Source of the DNA: Branchiostoma floridae
Lineage: Eukaryota > Chordata > Leptocardii > Amphioxiformes > Branchiostomatidae
Length of the DNA: 25,333 nucleotides
Reading direction: 5' to 3'
Assembly (NCBI RefSeq): GCF_000003815.2
Contig: NC_049988.1
Location: 9,020,092 to 9,045,424, forward strand
Shown here: piece after piece, positions 1-10,306 of the stretch
How the letters are laid out: each line of letters begins with the position of its first letter
Numbering within the stretch: the first letter of the stretch is position 1
The notes under the pieces: generated by a model
The model's input: only the letters and a program-made list of their open reading frames with translations
Databases searched by the model: none
What the model was told of the DNA's origin: nothing
Made by a program: the position numbers and the translations under genes

Positions 1-1445
1 ATCTTTCGATTCCTTGCTAAGGGACCTTTCCAACCATACCAAGCTTGCACGGCCGGAACTTGACGCCCAAGCTACAATCGCGTCCTTAAGTCATCCCCCT
101 ACCCGGTGCCGTGACCAGCGGGTGTTCCAAAAAAAGGAGCTAGCGGTTGCGCCTAAACAGAGCCCATATGCTCAAGAATATCTCGAGAAGGAAGTATCAC
201 AACATTTTGCGGTTTGCATCTTTCGATTCCTTGCTAAGGGACCTTTCCAACCATACCAAGCTTGCACGGCCGGAACTTGACGCCCAAGCTACAATCGCGT
301 CCTTAAGTCATCCCCCTACCCGGTGCCGTGACCAGCGGTGTTCCAAAAAAAGGAGCTAGCGGTTGCGCCTAAACAGAGCCCATATGCTCAAGAATATCTC
401 GAGAAGGAAGTATCACAACATTTTGCGGTTTGCATCTTTCGATTCCTTGCTAAGGGACCTTTCCAACCATACCAAGCTTGCACGGCCGGAACTTGACGCC
501 CAAGCTACAATCGCGTCCTTAAGTCATCCCCCTACCCGGTGCCGTGACCAGCGGTGTTCCAAAAAAAGGAGCTAGCGGTTGCGCCTAAACAGAGCCCATA
601 TGCTCAAGAATATCTCGAGAAGGAAGTATCACAACATTTTGCGGTTTGTATCTTTCGATTCCTTGCTAAGGGACCTTTCCAACCATACCAAGCTTGCACA
701 GCCGGAACTTGAAGCCCAAGCTACAATCGCGTCCTTAAGTCATCCCCCTACCCGGTGCCGTGACCAGCTGTGTCACAAAAAAGGAGCTATTGGTTGCGCC
801 TAAATAGAGCCCATATGCTCAAGAATATCTCGAGAAGGAAGTATCACAACATTTTGCGGTTTGCATCTTTCGATTCCTTGCTAAGGGACCTTTCCAACCA
901 TACCAAGCTTGCACGGCCGGAACTTGACGCCCAAGCTACAATCGCGTCCTTAAGTCATCCCCCTACCCGGTGCCGTGACCAGCGGTGTTCCAAAAAAAGG
1001 AGCTAGCGGTTGCATCACAACATTTTGCGGTTTGCATCTTTCGATTCCTTGCTAAGGGACCTTTCCAACCATACCAAGCTTGCACGGCCGGAACTTGACG
1101 CCCAAGCTACAATCGCGTCCTTAAGTCATCCCCCTACCCGGTGCCGTGACCAGCGGTGTTCCAAAAAAAGGAGCTAGCGGTTGCGCCTAAACAGAGCCCA
1201 TATGCTCAAGAATATCTCGAGAAGGAAGTATCACAACATTTTGCGGTTTGCATCTTTCGATTCCTTGCTAAGGGACCTTTCCAACCATACCAAGCTTGCA
1301 CGGCCGGAACTTGACGCCCAAGCTACAATCGCGTCCTTAAGTCATCCCCCTACCCGGTGCCGTGACCAGCGGTGTTCCAAAAAAAGGAGCTAACGGTTGC
1401 GCCTAAACAGAGCCCATATGCTCAAGAATATCTCGAGAAGGAAGT
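1..1445. repeat. 216-bp tandem satellite array
   Basis: A head-to-tail satellite array runs in from beyond the left edge. HindIII sites (AAGCTT) recur at 41, 258, 474, 690, 905, 1076 and 1292, giving a 215-217 bp period except for one 171-bp step. That short step is a clean 45-bp deletion near 1014. Copies are nearly identical except the unit around 640-810, which carries several substitutions. The last copy breaks off at about 1445, inside the sequence after CTCGAGAAGGAAGT. The unit is 72 codons long, so it keeps open frames of about 70 aa, but these follow from the period and show no protein-like signature. The array is most simply a non-coding satellite. Confidence 0.96.
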
Positions 1446-2264
1446 CACCATACTGCAGCCGACACACGGAAGTAGCGGGAACAGTATCCGTGCGCGAAAT
1501 TCAACCCAGCCAAACAAAACATCGTAAAACAATTCATACCGCCTCAAAACTTACGCATCACTCTACTATATGCCACAGTTTCGGACTTGCTGACGTGCAC
1601 AGAAAATTTTATATGGCTTTTCATGAACTGCGACGTACTATTTTGTGCCCGACCTACTTTTGTCCGCGGGGGTCGCCCATGAATACTGTGTTGTGCGACC
1701 ATAACGATAGAACGGCTCACGCTAGAGCCACCAAATTTGGCGTCTACCTAAAATATTGTTGGCAACAATTTAAAGAAGTGTTGGAAAATTTGTCATTTTT
1801 TCTTATTGCCATTGCATCCGTTTGTTGACCATTTTTGACAAAAATCGCTAATAAATTAAGATGATGTCACCAGCCAAAATCCAAGATTGCGGACAATATG
1901 ACCAGATCAAGAGTAACAAGCTGATTTTCCCTTAGAATTTGTAACTTCCTGGTATTTTCATCAAAACATCAAAATGAATGCATTTAGTCTACTTCCGTTG
2001 CCTTTTGTGATTATTTGTTGCAAAAAAGTATTTTTGAAAATTCAAGGGGTCCAGCCAATTTAATAGAATGATGACGTCATGGTTACATCATATTACGTCG
2101 TCATAACGTCATATTTTTTGAAACTATTAGATATTATGTCTTCATCATTGCCTGGAAATTTGATGGTCATACGATAAGCTGTTTGAGAGTTACAGGACTT
2201 AGAAGGGGAGACACCGCCCCCGTCCACCCCCGTCCAGGGATGACCAAGAAAGCCCGTTCTAAAT
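1446..2264. other. Non-coding spacer with CRE-like cluster
   Basis: No credible gene is visible. The stretch contains an AT-rich, repeat-like sequence with several ACGTCA-type motifs between 2070 and 2115, including a full TGACGTCA palindrome at 2072-2079. A C-rich patch follows at 2210-2240. The style suggests an old interspersed repeat rather than a promoter, since no coding exon follows. Confidence 0.5.
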
Positions 2265-2400
2265 AGGATTAAGGTACCACCCAGAGTACCACCCTACCCC
2301 GGGCTTACGGCTGTGCGGCTAAGGTTAGCGGTTAGGCCACGACTACAGTGCAAACATCCAGGAATATCTGGAGAAGAACATCGCACAAAAACACCAGAAG
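2265..2400 (+). repeat. Diverged relic of the 216-bp satellite monomer
   Basis: This segment keeps, in the same order, several blocks of the satellite: TTAAG, then CCCTACCC, then TAGCGGTT, then AATATCTGGAGAAG (satellite AATATCTCGAGAAG), followed by a CACAA block. Spacing is similar but substitutions and small indels are many. It lies about 820 bp past the end of the homogeneous array. It could be an ancestral monomer or a degenerate array edge. The match was made by eye. Confidence 0.5.
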
Positions 2401-3170
2401 GCCTAACGCGCGGAGATAACGCAGACCTGGACCATTTAACGAAGAACGTAGGGGTGATTCCTGAAATTATTACATAGATTAAAAAAGCAGCTACCGTGAA
2501 TATAAACGATGTGCATTATATTCATTTATCTCGCAACTGCGTGCAGATGACACGCCAAACTAATTTATATCACATCGTCATGACGAATGCGGCAAATGGA
2601 ATAGGTGACACTCATCACATCGTCCAAAAACAATACTCTGTCGTCGGAGGTTCTCTTCATGATCAGTAAGATAGAGGTAAGAGAGGGCAACATATCAGTT
2701 TATTCCTGTAACTGGCAGTTCACGTTGTCTGGCTGTTAAGAATGTATTTTGAGGTACGTCTCTGGACTTTTACGGTAGAATGAATGAATGAACGATAACA
2801 AGATAACATTTGCAATTACAAACATCTCCCTTTAATGAAAATACAACAATGGAGTTACCTTTATTCATCCAGGAAACACTTAAGTCGTTCTTCCCATAGG
2901 TTTGATGTCTTGTGAATTCTGCATCCACTTGGCTGTTTCTTTATCAAATCCCATGCATATCTCCAGAGCTTCAGCTAGTGTGATATCGATATATAATAGT
3001 TAACTATAACACGGTTTAAGGAAGGAGCTTTAATCAAGCCTTGATCAAAACTCCTTGGTATAAGAAAAGTTATAAACTTCTTGTTACAAGTATAAACTCC
3101 AACTGGAGAAGAGAAGCGTTCAGCATCATTTGAGGAAATAGACTTAGACCTTTATTGCACGACAACTGTA
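2401..3170. other. Non-coding spacer
   Basis: No gene, RNA or coding exon is recognised. The only structure seen is a hairpin at 3022-3056, listed separately. Confidence 0.5.
3022..3056. repeat. 17-bp near-perfect inverted repeat
   Basis: AAGGAGCTTTAATCAAG at 3022-3038 pairs with CTTGATCAAAACTCCTT at 3040-3056, with one base between and two mismatches. It may be the centre of a small palindromic element; no function is assigned. Confidence 0.6.
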
Positions 3171-3186
3171 ATACCCCTCTCACATT
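3171..3186 (+). repeat. Outer inverted repeat, left copy
   Basis: ATACCCCTCTCACATT matches, with one difference, the reverse complement of 8273-8288 on the far side of the foldback element. Weaker matching continues inward, including ATCG and CGG blocks. It may be a terminal repeat of an older element that received the foldback insertion. Confidence 0.4.
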
Positions 3187-3255
3187 TGGGGAAAATCGAT
3201 CGGACGACGAGCCTCGCTTATAATAACTTAATTGCACAACAATTGTTACAAAGTA

Positions 3256-3264
3256 TGGCTTATA
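3256..3264 (+). repeat. Target-site duplication, left
   Basis: TGGCTTATA lies directly outside the left terminus of the foldback element and is repeated exactly at 8172-8180. A perfect 9-bp flanking repeat is what an insertion with a 9-bp staggered cut leaves. Confidence 0.8.
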
Positions 3265-3269
3265 CGCAT

Positions 3270-3291
3270 GGTCTTTTTAGCGAATGCCCAC
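3270..3291 (+). repeat. Terminal copy of TIR motif, left
   Basis: GGTCTTTTTAGCGAATGCCC plus AC at the left end of the foldback. The same motif appears twice more in the left arm (3440-3462 and 3468-3489) and three times, inverted, in the right arm. Confidence 0.8.
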
Positions 3292-3439
3292 AAACGCCCA
3301 CTCTAGAGAAGTCCGCGCTGCACGAATCTCATTTTTTTTGCTTGGAATATGTCCACGTTGTGCTCCCATGTATTAATCCTGAGTTTCAAGTCAATCCATT
3401 GACCCGAAGTGACATAAATCAAAGTTTTCGATTCTCGAT

Positions 3440-3489
3440 GGTCTTTTTAGCGAACGCCCAGCAAAATGTCTTTTTAGCGAATGCCCACT
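3440..3489 (+). repeat. Subterminal copies of TIR motif, left arm
   Basis: Two further copies of GTCTTTTTAGCGAAYGCCCA lie about 28 bp apart, in the same orientation as the terminal copy. Repeated terminal and subterminal motifs are a usual arrangement for transposase binding sites; that role is inferred here. Confidence 0.7.
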
Positions 3490-4421
3490 ATATCCACAAA
3501 AATATCGACCGTCGCGCAACGACACCTAAACCTACCGCCACAAACATGTTCAAGATGGTGTCCCATTGATGTGTACGGAGTTTCCGTGCTTTACAAGCAT
3601 TTTAAGTCCCTGTTTTTGGTCAAAATGTACGGCGACGATACTACCATACTTTAACTATAGCAATTCAAAATGGCGGGCACTAGTCATGAGACCTCCTTGC
3701 GGGACTGTTCTATAAGTATCGCGGGAGGGACTGTTGTAGCATAGCTTCTCATACAACCATTTTAGAGTGAATTCTGAACAAGATTTTCATTTCATAGTGC
3801 TATCATCTGACTGATATTTACAATGTGGTCATTTTTTCTGCGCCATTATTACCCAGGTTTGAGGAACTTAGTGCAAATTTGGATATTGATTCACCTCAGT
3901 GCCCAATTAATGTACAAAAGGCTCAGACACATTAGTCTTATAAACCTGAATAGGGGCAGGTAACCAATACTAGAAAAATATAGCTATTTATTATTAACAA
4001 TACTATTTACATTATCATAATAACTCTTGACCAAACTGGACTTTTCTTGTCTTTATTTATCACAGAAACATTGTTACAATGAGGATTTGATTAGATGAGT
4101 ATCTGTTACAGTGTGTACAAACTTATTTCAAATACAAAAATGTATTTCGTTTCACTTCCTAAATATTCTTAAAGTATTGGAAGAAGTTGACACATAAACA
4201 ATATTAATTGCATTATTTATGTGCAGTAAAATGTGACCACATGCTATCAATAGCCTAATAAAATGTTGGAACATGGCACAAGCGGGCTCCCCTTCTGAGT
4301 ACAGAAAGGAAATGTTTTATAACATTTAGTTATGACGTAGAAAATTTCAATTGTAAAATATACCTTTATTAACATTTACAAACAAATTGTTTTTTTCTCT
4401 TCTTAATAAATGACAACAATA

Positions 4422-5087
4422 CAGGTAAGTAAGGTGTGTTTCCTTTTATAACAGGCTAGGTAAGACACCGTACAGGTGAGTAAGGTGTGTTTCCTTGACT
4501 ACAGACTAGGTAAGACACCTTACAGGTGAGCAACGTGTATTTCCTTTCATTACAGACCAGGTAAGACACCGTACAGGTGAGTAACGTGTATTTCCTTTGA
4601 ATACAGACCAGGTAAGACACCGTCCAGGTGAGTAAGGTGTGTTTCCTTGACTACAGACTAGGTAAGACACCGTACAGGTGAGTAACGTGTATTTTCTTTG
4701 ATTACAGACCAGGTAAGACACCATACAGGTAAGTAAGGTGTGTTTCCTTTTATAACAGACCAGGTAAGACACCGTACAGGTGAGTAACGTGAATTTCCTT
4801 TGATTACAGACCAGGTAAGACACCATACAGGTGAGTAACGTGTATTTCCTTTGTTCACAGACCAGGTAAGACACCGTACAGGTGAGTAACGTGTATTTCC
4901 TTTGTTTACAGACCAGGTAAGACAACATACAGGTGAGTAACGTGTATTTCCTTTGATAACAGGCCAGGTAAGACACCATACAGGTAAGTAAGGTACGTTT
5001 CCTTTTATAACAGACCAGGTAAGGCACCGTACAGGTGAGTAACGTGTATTTCCTTCGATTACAGACCAGGTAAGACACCGCACAGAT
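4422..5087 (+). repeat. 51-bp tandem repeat, type A, left arm
   Basis: About 13 head-to-tail copies of a 51-bp unit. On this strand each unit contains CAGGTGAGTAACGTG, then TTTCCTTTGATTACAG, then ACCAGGTAAGACACC. Variants include a GGTGTGTTTCC form. The copies resemble 5' and 3' splice sites, as discussed in the findings. Confidence 0.93.
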
Positions 5088-5940
5088 GAGTAAGGCGTCT
5101 TTCCTTTGCCTATAGACCAGATAGGGCATTATTCAGGTAAGTAAGTTGCTTTACTCACCTGTTTAATACCTATCTGGTCTATAGGCAAAGGAAAGACGCT
5201 TTACCCACCTGTATAATGGCCTATATGGTAGTATATAGGCAAAGGAAAGTTGCTTTACTCACCTGTATAATACCCTGTCTGGTCTATAGGCAAAGTAAAG
5301 ACATCTTACTTACCTGTATAATGGTCTATCTGGTCTATAGGCAAAGGAAAGACACCTTACTCACCTGTTTAATGGCCTATCTGGTCTATAGGCAAAGGAA
5401 AGACACCTTATTCACCTGTATAATGGCCTATCTGGTATATAGGCAAAGGAAAGACACCTTATTCACCTGTATAATGGCCTATCTGGTATATAGGCAAGGA
5501 AAAGACACCTTATTCACCTGTATAATACCCTATCTGGTCTACAGGCAAAGGAAAGTTGCTTTACTCACCAGACATCATACTTACCTGTATAATGGTCTAT
5601 CTGGTCTATAGGCAAAGGAAAGACACCTTACTCACCTGTTTAATGGCCTATCTGGTCTATAGGCAAAGGAAAGACACCTTATTCACCTGTATAATGGCCT
5701 ATCTGGTATATAGGCAAGGGAAAGACACCTAACTTACCTGTATAATACCCTATCTGGTCTACAGGCAAAGGAAAGTTGCTTAACTCACCTACATAATACC
5801 CTATCTGGTCTATAGGCAAAGGAAAGACGCCTTACTCACCTGTATAATGGCCTATATGGTATATAGGCAAAGGAAAGACGCCTTACTCACCTGTGTAATA
5901 CCCTATCTGGTCTATAGACAAAGGAAACACACCTTACTCA
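5088..5940. repeat. 51-bp tandem repeat, type B, with palindrome centre
   Basis: A related 51-bp unit marked by GGCCTATCTGGTCTATAGGC and AAGGAAAGACACC. It switches orientation near 5146, where CAGGTAAGTAAG faces CTTTACTCACCTG. Only about one copy lies left of the centre, against about 15 on the right, so the two arms differ mainly through expansion of this block. One copy near 5560-5590 is disrupted. Confidence 0.9.
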
Positions 5941-7015
5941 CCTGTGCGGTGTCTTACCTGGTCTGTAATGAAAGGAAATACACGTTACTCACCTGTATGG
6001 TGTCTTACCTGGTCTGTAATCAAAGGAAATACACGTTACTCACATGCACGGTGTCATACCTGGTCTGTTATAAAAAGAAACATACCTTACTTACCAGTGT
6101 GGTGTCTTACCTGGCCTGTTATCAAAGGAAATACACGTTACTTACCTGTACGGTGTGTTACCTAGACTGTTATAAAAGGAAACATACCTTACTCACCTGT
6201 ACGGTGTCTTACCTGGTCTGTACTGAAAGGAAATACACGTTACTCACCTGTACGGTGTCTTACCTAGTCTGTTATAAAAGGAAACACACCTTACTCACCT
6301 GTACGGTGTCTTACCTGGTCTGTAACGAAAGGAAATAGACGTTACTCACCTGTACGGTGTCTTACCTGGTCTGTAATCAAAGGAAATACACGTTACTCAC
6401 CTGTACGGTGTCTTACCTAGTCTGTAGTCAAGGAAACACACCTTACTCACCTATACGGTGTCTTACCTGGTCTGTAATCAAAGGAAATACACGTTACTCA
6501 CCTGTATGGTGTCTTACCTGGTCTGTAATCAAAGGAAATACACGTTACTCACCTGTACGGTGTCTTGCCTGGTCTGTTATAAAAGGAAACACACCTTACT
6601 TACCTGTACGGTGTCTTACCTGGCCTGTAGTCAAGGAAACACACCTTACTCACCTGTACGGTGTCTTACCTGGTCTGTAATCAAAGGAAATACACGTTAC
6701 TCACCTGTACGGTGTCTTACCTAGTCTGTAGTCAAGGAAACACACCTTACTCACCTGTACGGTGTCTTACCTGGTCTGTAATTAAAGGAACTACACGTTA
6801 CTCACCTGTATGGTGTCTTACCTGGTCTGTAATGAAAGGAAATACACGTTGCTCACCTGTAAGGTGTCTTACCTAGTCTGTAGTCAAGGAAACACACCTT
6901 ACTCACCTGTACGGTGTCTTACCTGGTCTGCTATAAAAGGAAGCACACCTTACTTATTACCTGTACGGCGTCTTACCTGGCCTGTTATAAAAGGAAACAC
7001 ACCTTACTTACCTGT
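5941..7015 (-). repeat. 51-bp tandem repeat, type A, right arm
   Basis: About 21 copies of the type A unit, reverse-complemented relative to the left arm. Variants with TAATCAAAGGAAATACACG, TTATAAAAGGAAACACACC and a one-base-shorter TAGTCAAGGAAAC form alternate irregularly, suggesting repeated local duplication. Confidence 0.93.
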
Positions 7016-7948
7016 ATTGTTGTCATTTATTAAGAAGAGAAAAAAACAATTTGTTTGTAAATGTTAATAAAGGTACATTTTACAATTTAAATTTTCTACG
7101 TCATAACTAAATGTTATAAAACATTTCCTTTCTGTACTCAGAAGAGGAGCCCGCTTGTGCCATGTTCCAACATTTTATTAGGCTATTGATAGCATGTGGT
7201 CACATTTTACTGCACATAAATAATGCAATTAATATTGTTTATGTGTCAACTTCTTCCAATACTTTAAAAATATTTAGGAAGTGAAACGAAATACATTTTT
7301 GTATTTGAAATAAGTTTGTACACACTGTAACAGATACTCATCTAATCAAATCCTCATTGTAGCAATGTTTCTGTGATAAATAAAGATAAGAAAAGTCCAG
7401 TTTGGTGAAGAGTTATTATTATAATGTAAATAGTATTGTTAATAATAAATAGCTATGTTTTTCTAGTATTGGTTACCTGCCCCTATTCAGGTTTATAAGA
7501 CTAATGTGTCTGAGCCTTTTGTACATTAATTGGGCACTGAGGTGAATCAATATCCATATTTGCACTAAGTTCCTCAAACCTGGGTAATAATGGCGCAGAA
7601 AAAATGACCACATTGTAAATGTCAGTCAGATGATAGCACTATGAAATGAAAATCTTGTTCAGAATTCACTCTAAAATGGTTGTATGAGAAGCTATGCTAC
7701 AACAGTCCCTCCCGCGATACTTATAGAACAGTCCCGCAAGGAGGTCACATGACTAGTGCCCGCCATTTTGAATTGCTATAGTTAAAGTATGGTAGTATCG
7801 TCGCCGTACATTTTGACCAAAAACAGGGACTTAAAATGCTTGTAAAGCACGGAAACTCCGTACACATCAATGGGACACCATCTTGAACATGTTTGTGGCG
7901 GTAGGTTTAGGTGTCGTTGCGCGACGGCCGATATTTTTGTGGATATAG

Positions 7949-7996
7949 TGGGCATTCGCTAAAAAGACATTTTGCTGGGCGTTCGCTAAAAAGACC
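7949..7996 (-). repeat. Subterminal copies of TIR motif, right arm
   Basis: Two inverted copies of the terminal motif (GGGCATTCGCTAAAAAGAC and GGGCGTTCGCTAAAAAGAC) mirror the pair at 3440-3489. Confidence 0.7.
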
Positions 7997-8144
7997 ATCG
8001 AGAATCGAAAACTTTGATTTATGTCACTTCGGGTCAATGGATTGACTTGAAACTCAGGATTAATACATGGGAGCACAACGTGGACATATTCCAAGCAAAA
8101 AAAATGAGATTCGTGCAGCGCGGACTTCTCTAGAGTGGGCGTTT

Positions 8145-8166
8145 GTGGGCATTCGCTAAAAAGACC
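8145..8166 (-). repeat. Terminal copy of TIR motif, right
   Basis: GTGGGCATTCGCTAAAAAGA plus CC is the reverse complement of the left terminal motif. Five further bases (CTCCC) separate it from the target duplication. Confidence 0.8.
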
Positions 8167-8171
8167 CTCCC

Positions 8172-8180
8172 TGGCTTATA
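8172..8180 (+). repeat. Target-site duplication, right
   Basis: TGGCTTATA, an exact copy of 3256-3264, directly outside the right end of the foldback. Confidence 0.8.
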
Positions 8181-8778
8181 TCCGGGACGGTTTTCAGGTG
8201 AAAAATACGCGTAACCCTCTGTCGATCTTAAATATGACCAATCTTTCATTGACACGCCCGAAGATCGTGGATAATGTGACAGGGGTATAAAGGATACAAT
8301 GTGGCAACTTGCACAAACAGTTTTAAAAGTTGCTAATATCTAAAAATATAAGAAACTAATGTATCTTACGAATAGTAATAGTATAAACAATCAAGCTAGC
8401 GTTATGTACTGCTTCAGGACAGTATGATATTGTCTAGTTTTTTTTTAAGGAGTTGTATATGATGAATTGGCCGAGATAGGAAATACGCTGGAGGAAATTT
8501 TTAAATAAATACCTTGGTGCTGGTGCCTGGCAAGATGTCACGATGCTCATTAATTATGCAAGTGGCCGCCATGAGTTAAAGAGTTTGAACTGGAGACGTG
8601 GGGAGGGCGGTTGGATCTAAACACGGATTTAACTCATTACAACCACGCTCGAACTCACAGTACTATTTTCTCGACTAGCATAGAACCTAATATATCACTC
8701 TACGAAGTTTCAAGAAGGAGGAACTTGATTTGGACGTGCTAGAACGGAGTAGAAACTTGCGGTGCACACGACTTCGAC
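8181..8778. other. Non-coding spacer
   Basis: No gene is recognised. It includes the right outer inverted repeat at 8273-8288 and one octamer-like ATTATGCAAG near 8555. The sequence becomes more CpG-rich toward 8.75 kb. Confidence 0.5.
8273..8288 (-). repeat. Outer inverted repeat, right copy
   Basis: AATGTGACAGGGGTAT is the reverse complement of 3171-3186 with one mismatch. It may be the other end of an older element split by the foldback insertion. Confidence 0.4.
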
Positions 8779-9048
8779 ATGGCGGGCGGCTTGCACCAGT
8801 GGATGACAGCGGGCCTACTCAAGTCTACACTGGGTTGCGACCCTTCGTCGTTATGTCGTCCAATGACTCTACAAATTCCCTTCTCCGAACAGTTTGTAGC
8901 AGGTCCATGTGGAGATAAGCTGACGACAGGGGGAGGGGGAGAAGGTTGGGCAGCTTCAATTGTGGTACGTGTGTGGCCTTTGCCTGGTCATGCCTGTTTC
9001 ACAACAGGTGACACGCGGCTGGAACATATTAGATACAAATTATGTTAA
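8779..9048 (+). CDS. Weak candidate first exon, unrecognised
   Basis: An ATG in fair context (CGACATGG) opens an 89-codon frame in a CpG-richer patch than its surroundings. It begins MAGGLHQWMTAGLL. A possible splice donor (GTGGTACGTG) lies near 8963, after about 61 codons. I recognise no domain and no convincing plus-strand downstream exon within the next 4 kb. It may be a chance open frame, a non-coding first exon or a gene fragment. Confidence 0.2.
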   Translation: MAGGLHQWMTAGLLKSTLGCDPSSLCRPMTLQIPFSEQFVAGPCGDKLTTGGGGEGWAASIVVRVWPLPGHACFTTGDTRLEHIRYKLC

Positions 9049-10306
9049 CGTTACGGCAACTAAAGAACACTTCAAACTTCTAAAATAATATGTCATATCT
9101 TTTTGCAAAGTAAACCAGTTTTACTAATTTTGTCGCTTTAGAACGAGAAAACTTAGGGTTTCTGGAAAAGGTTGGGTTTTACTACCCTCCATAAATTTGG
9201 GGAAGGTATAACTTTCAAACTTCCAAACAGAGGTTGGGCCCTGGCCGTTTTTATGTGTTTTTAGGTGTTTTTGATGGATTTGTATTTTTCTTGGGTTGCG
9301 AGACATGATGAGGATGGGGCAATATTGAAAACCTGACATAAATACCCTAAACACGTCAAAAATAGCGAAGCCAAACCTCTGCTTGGAGAGTACTAGCAGG
9401 TGAAAGGTCTAAAATGCAGGAACTTTAAGTGGACAAATAACATTACCATACAGTTTTGACAGGGACATTGGTTTTAGCAAACACACTTACAGATATTCAA
9501 GAAGAATATGTCAGTTGTCATAAATATGATTTTTGTTTATAACCATGATGATACAAATTAGAGTCAGAAAGTTTATCAACAAGGAAGTGCAACAATGTAA
9601 GTTAAGATAAGGCCCGGAAATCCGGATATTGGGTTACATATTTCTTTATTGCAGCGCTTCTGTGTTGTGACAAGCACGACACAAATACAGGTGGGCAGTA
9701 TGAAATATCATTACAAGTTTAAGTTTGAATGTAGAAATGTTTGACAAAAAACTACAACATCACACCAAAGCTAGATATGTAAAGTTAATGTTAAATCTAG
9801 AAACAAGACCATTTTCTTTGTTTTACATAATGCATTCTCTCTCCCTGAAATTATTGGGTATGACAAGTAAATTGTTACCATCCCAACTATTAAATCTTGG
9901 GTAGTGTTGTCGACATTTTTTCAAACACACGTACATACACAGACGCTGCAGTACCGTAGGAAAATGGTAGGGAAACCATTTTCAAACTTGACCTTCCTTT
10001 CCACAACAGGTAATTCCCAAGTTTACACCTTCTCAAGCTATGCTATTGACAGAATACAGACCACACCATAGCTGCTGCTCCATGGCACAACTGAAAACAT
10101 AACCATTTTGGCTAACCATCTTCAAGTTGGTGAAAAAGGGAAGAGAAAAAGGAAATGGACAGAAAAGAAAAAAAAACTGGCTTAAACACAGCTGTGCAAT
10201 GAGATTTTCACAACCTGATTGATATGTTTACATGATTTGTTTACTTAACCTACATTTTTTTGTGACCTAAATAAGTATAGCTAGTTTCCCCGAAATCAAG
10301 TCTTAC
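9049..10306. other. Non-coding spacer
   Basis: No gene is supported. A 76-codon minus-strand open frame at 9124-9354 has no family resemblance. Nothing else of note was seen. Confidence 0.5.

Larger units (their letters stand above)
3265..8171. mobile_element. Foldback-type DNA transposon, non-autonomous
   Basis: A 4,907-bp element made almost entirely of two inverted arms meeting near 5146. The outer 1.15 kb of each arm (3265-4421 and 7016-8171) is unique sequence, nearly identical when one arm is reverse-complemented. The inner part of both arms is a 51-bp tandem repeat (4422-7015). The ends share GGTCTTTTTAGCGAATGCCC; the outermost five bases differ at three positions. A perfect 9-bp duplication flanks it. 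Such duplications are typical of Mutator-like and Drosophila FB-type foldback elements, so that affiliation is inferred. No transposase is encoded. Open frames in the arms (for example 3314-3569, mirrored at 7867-8090) lack recognisable domains, and the repeat frames follow from a 17-codon period. It would have to be mobilised in trans. Confidence 0.88.

Noticed and set aside
147-1393. A family of nearly identical 70-aa open frames on the plus strand
   Set aside because: They are produced by the 216-bp satellite, whose period is a multiple of three. They show no domain, and the copies differ by indels that shift frame.
3186-3569. 127-aa open frame in the foldback left arm, mirrored at 7867-8094
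   Set aside because: No transposase motif or other domain is seen, and it crosses the element's terminus. It is better explained as arm sequence.
4506-6876. Long repetitive open frames encoding a 17-residue YLVC..RKYTLLTCTVS-type repeat
   Set aside because: The 51-bp repeat unit keeps the frame open on both strands. One-base-shorter units break it repeatedly, and no start, promoter or family resemblance is evident.
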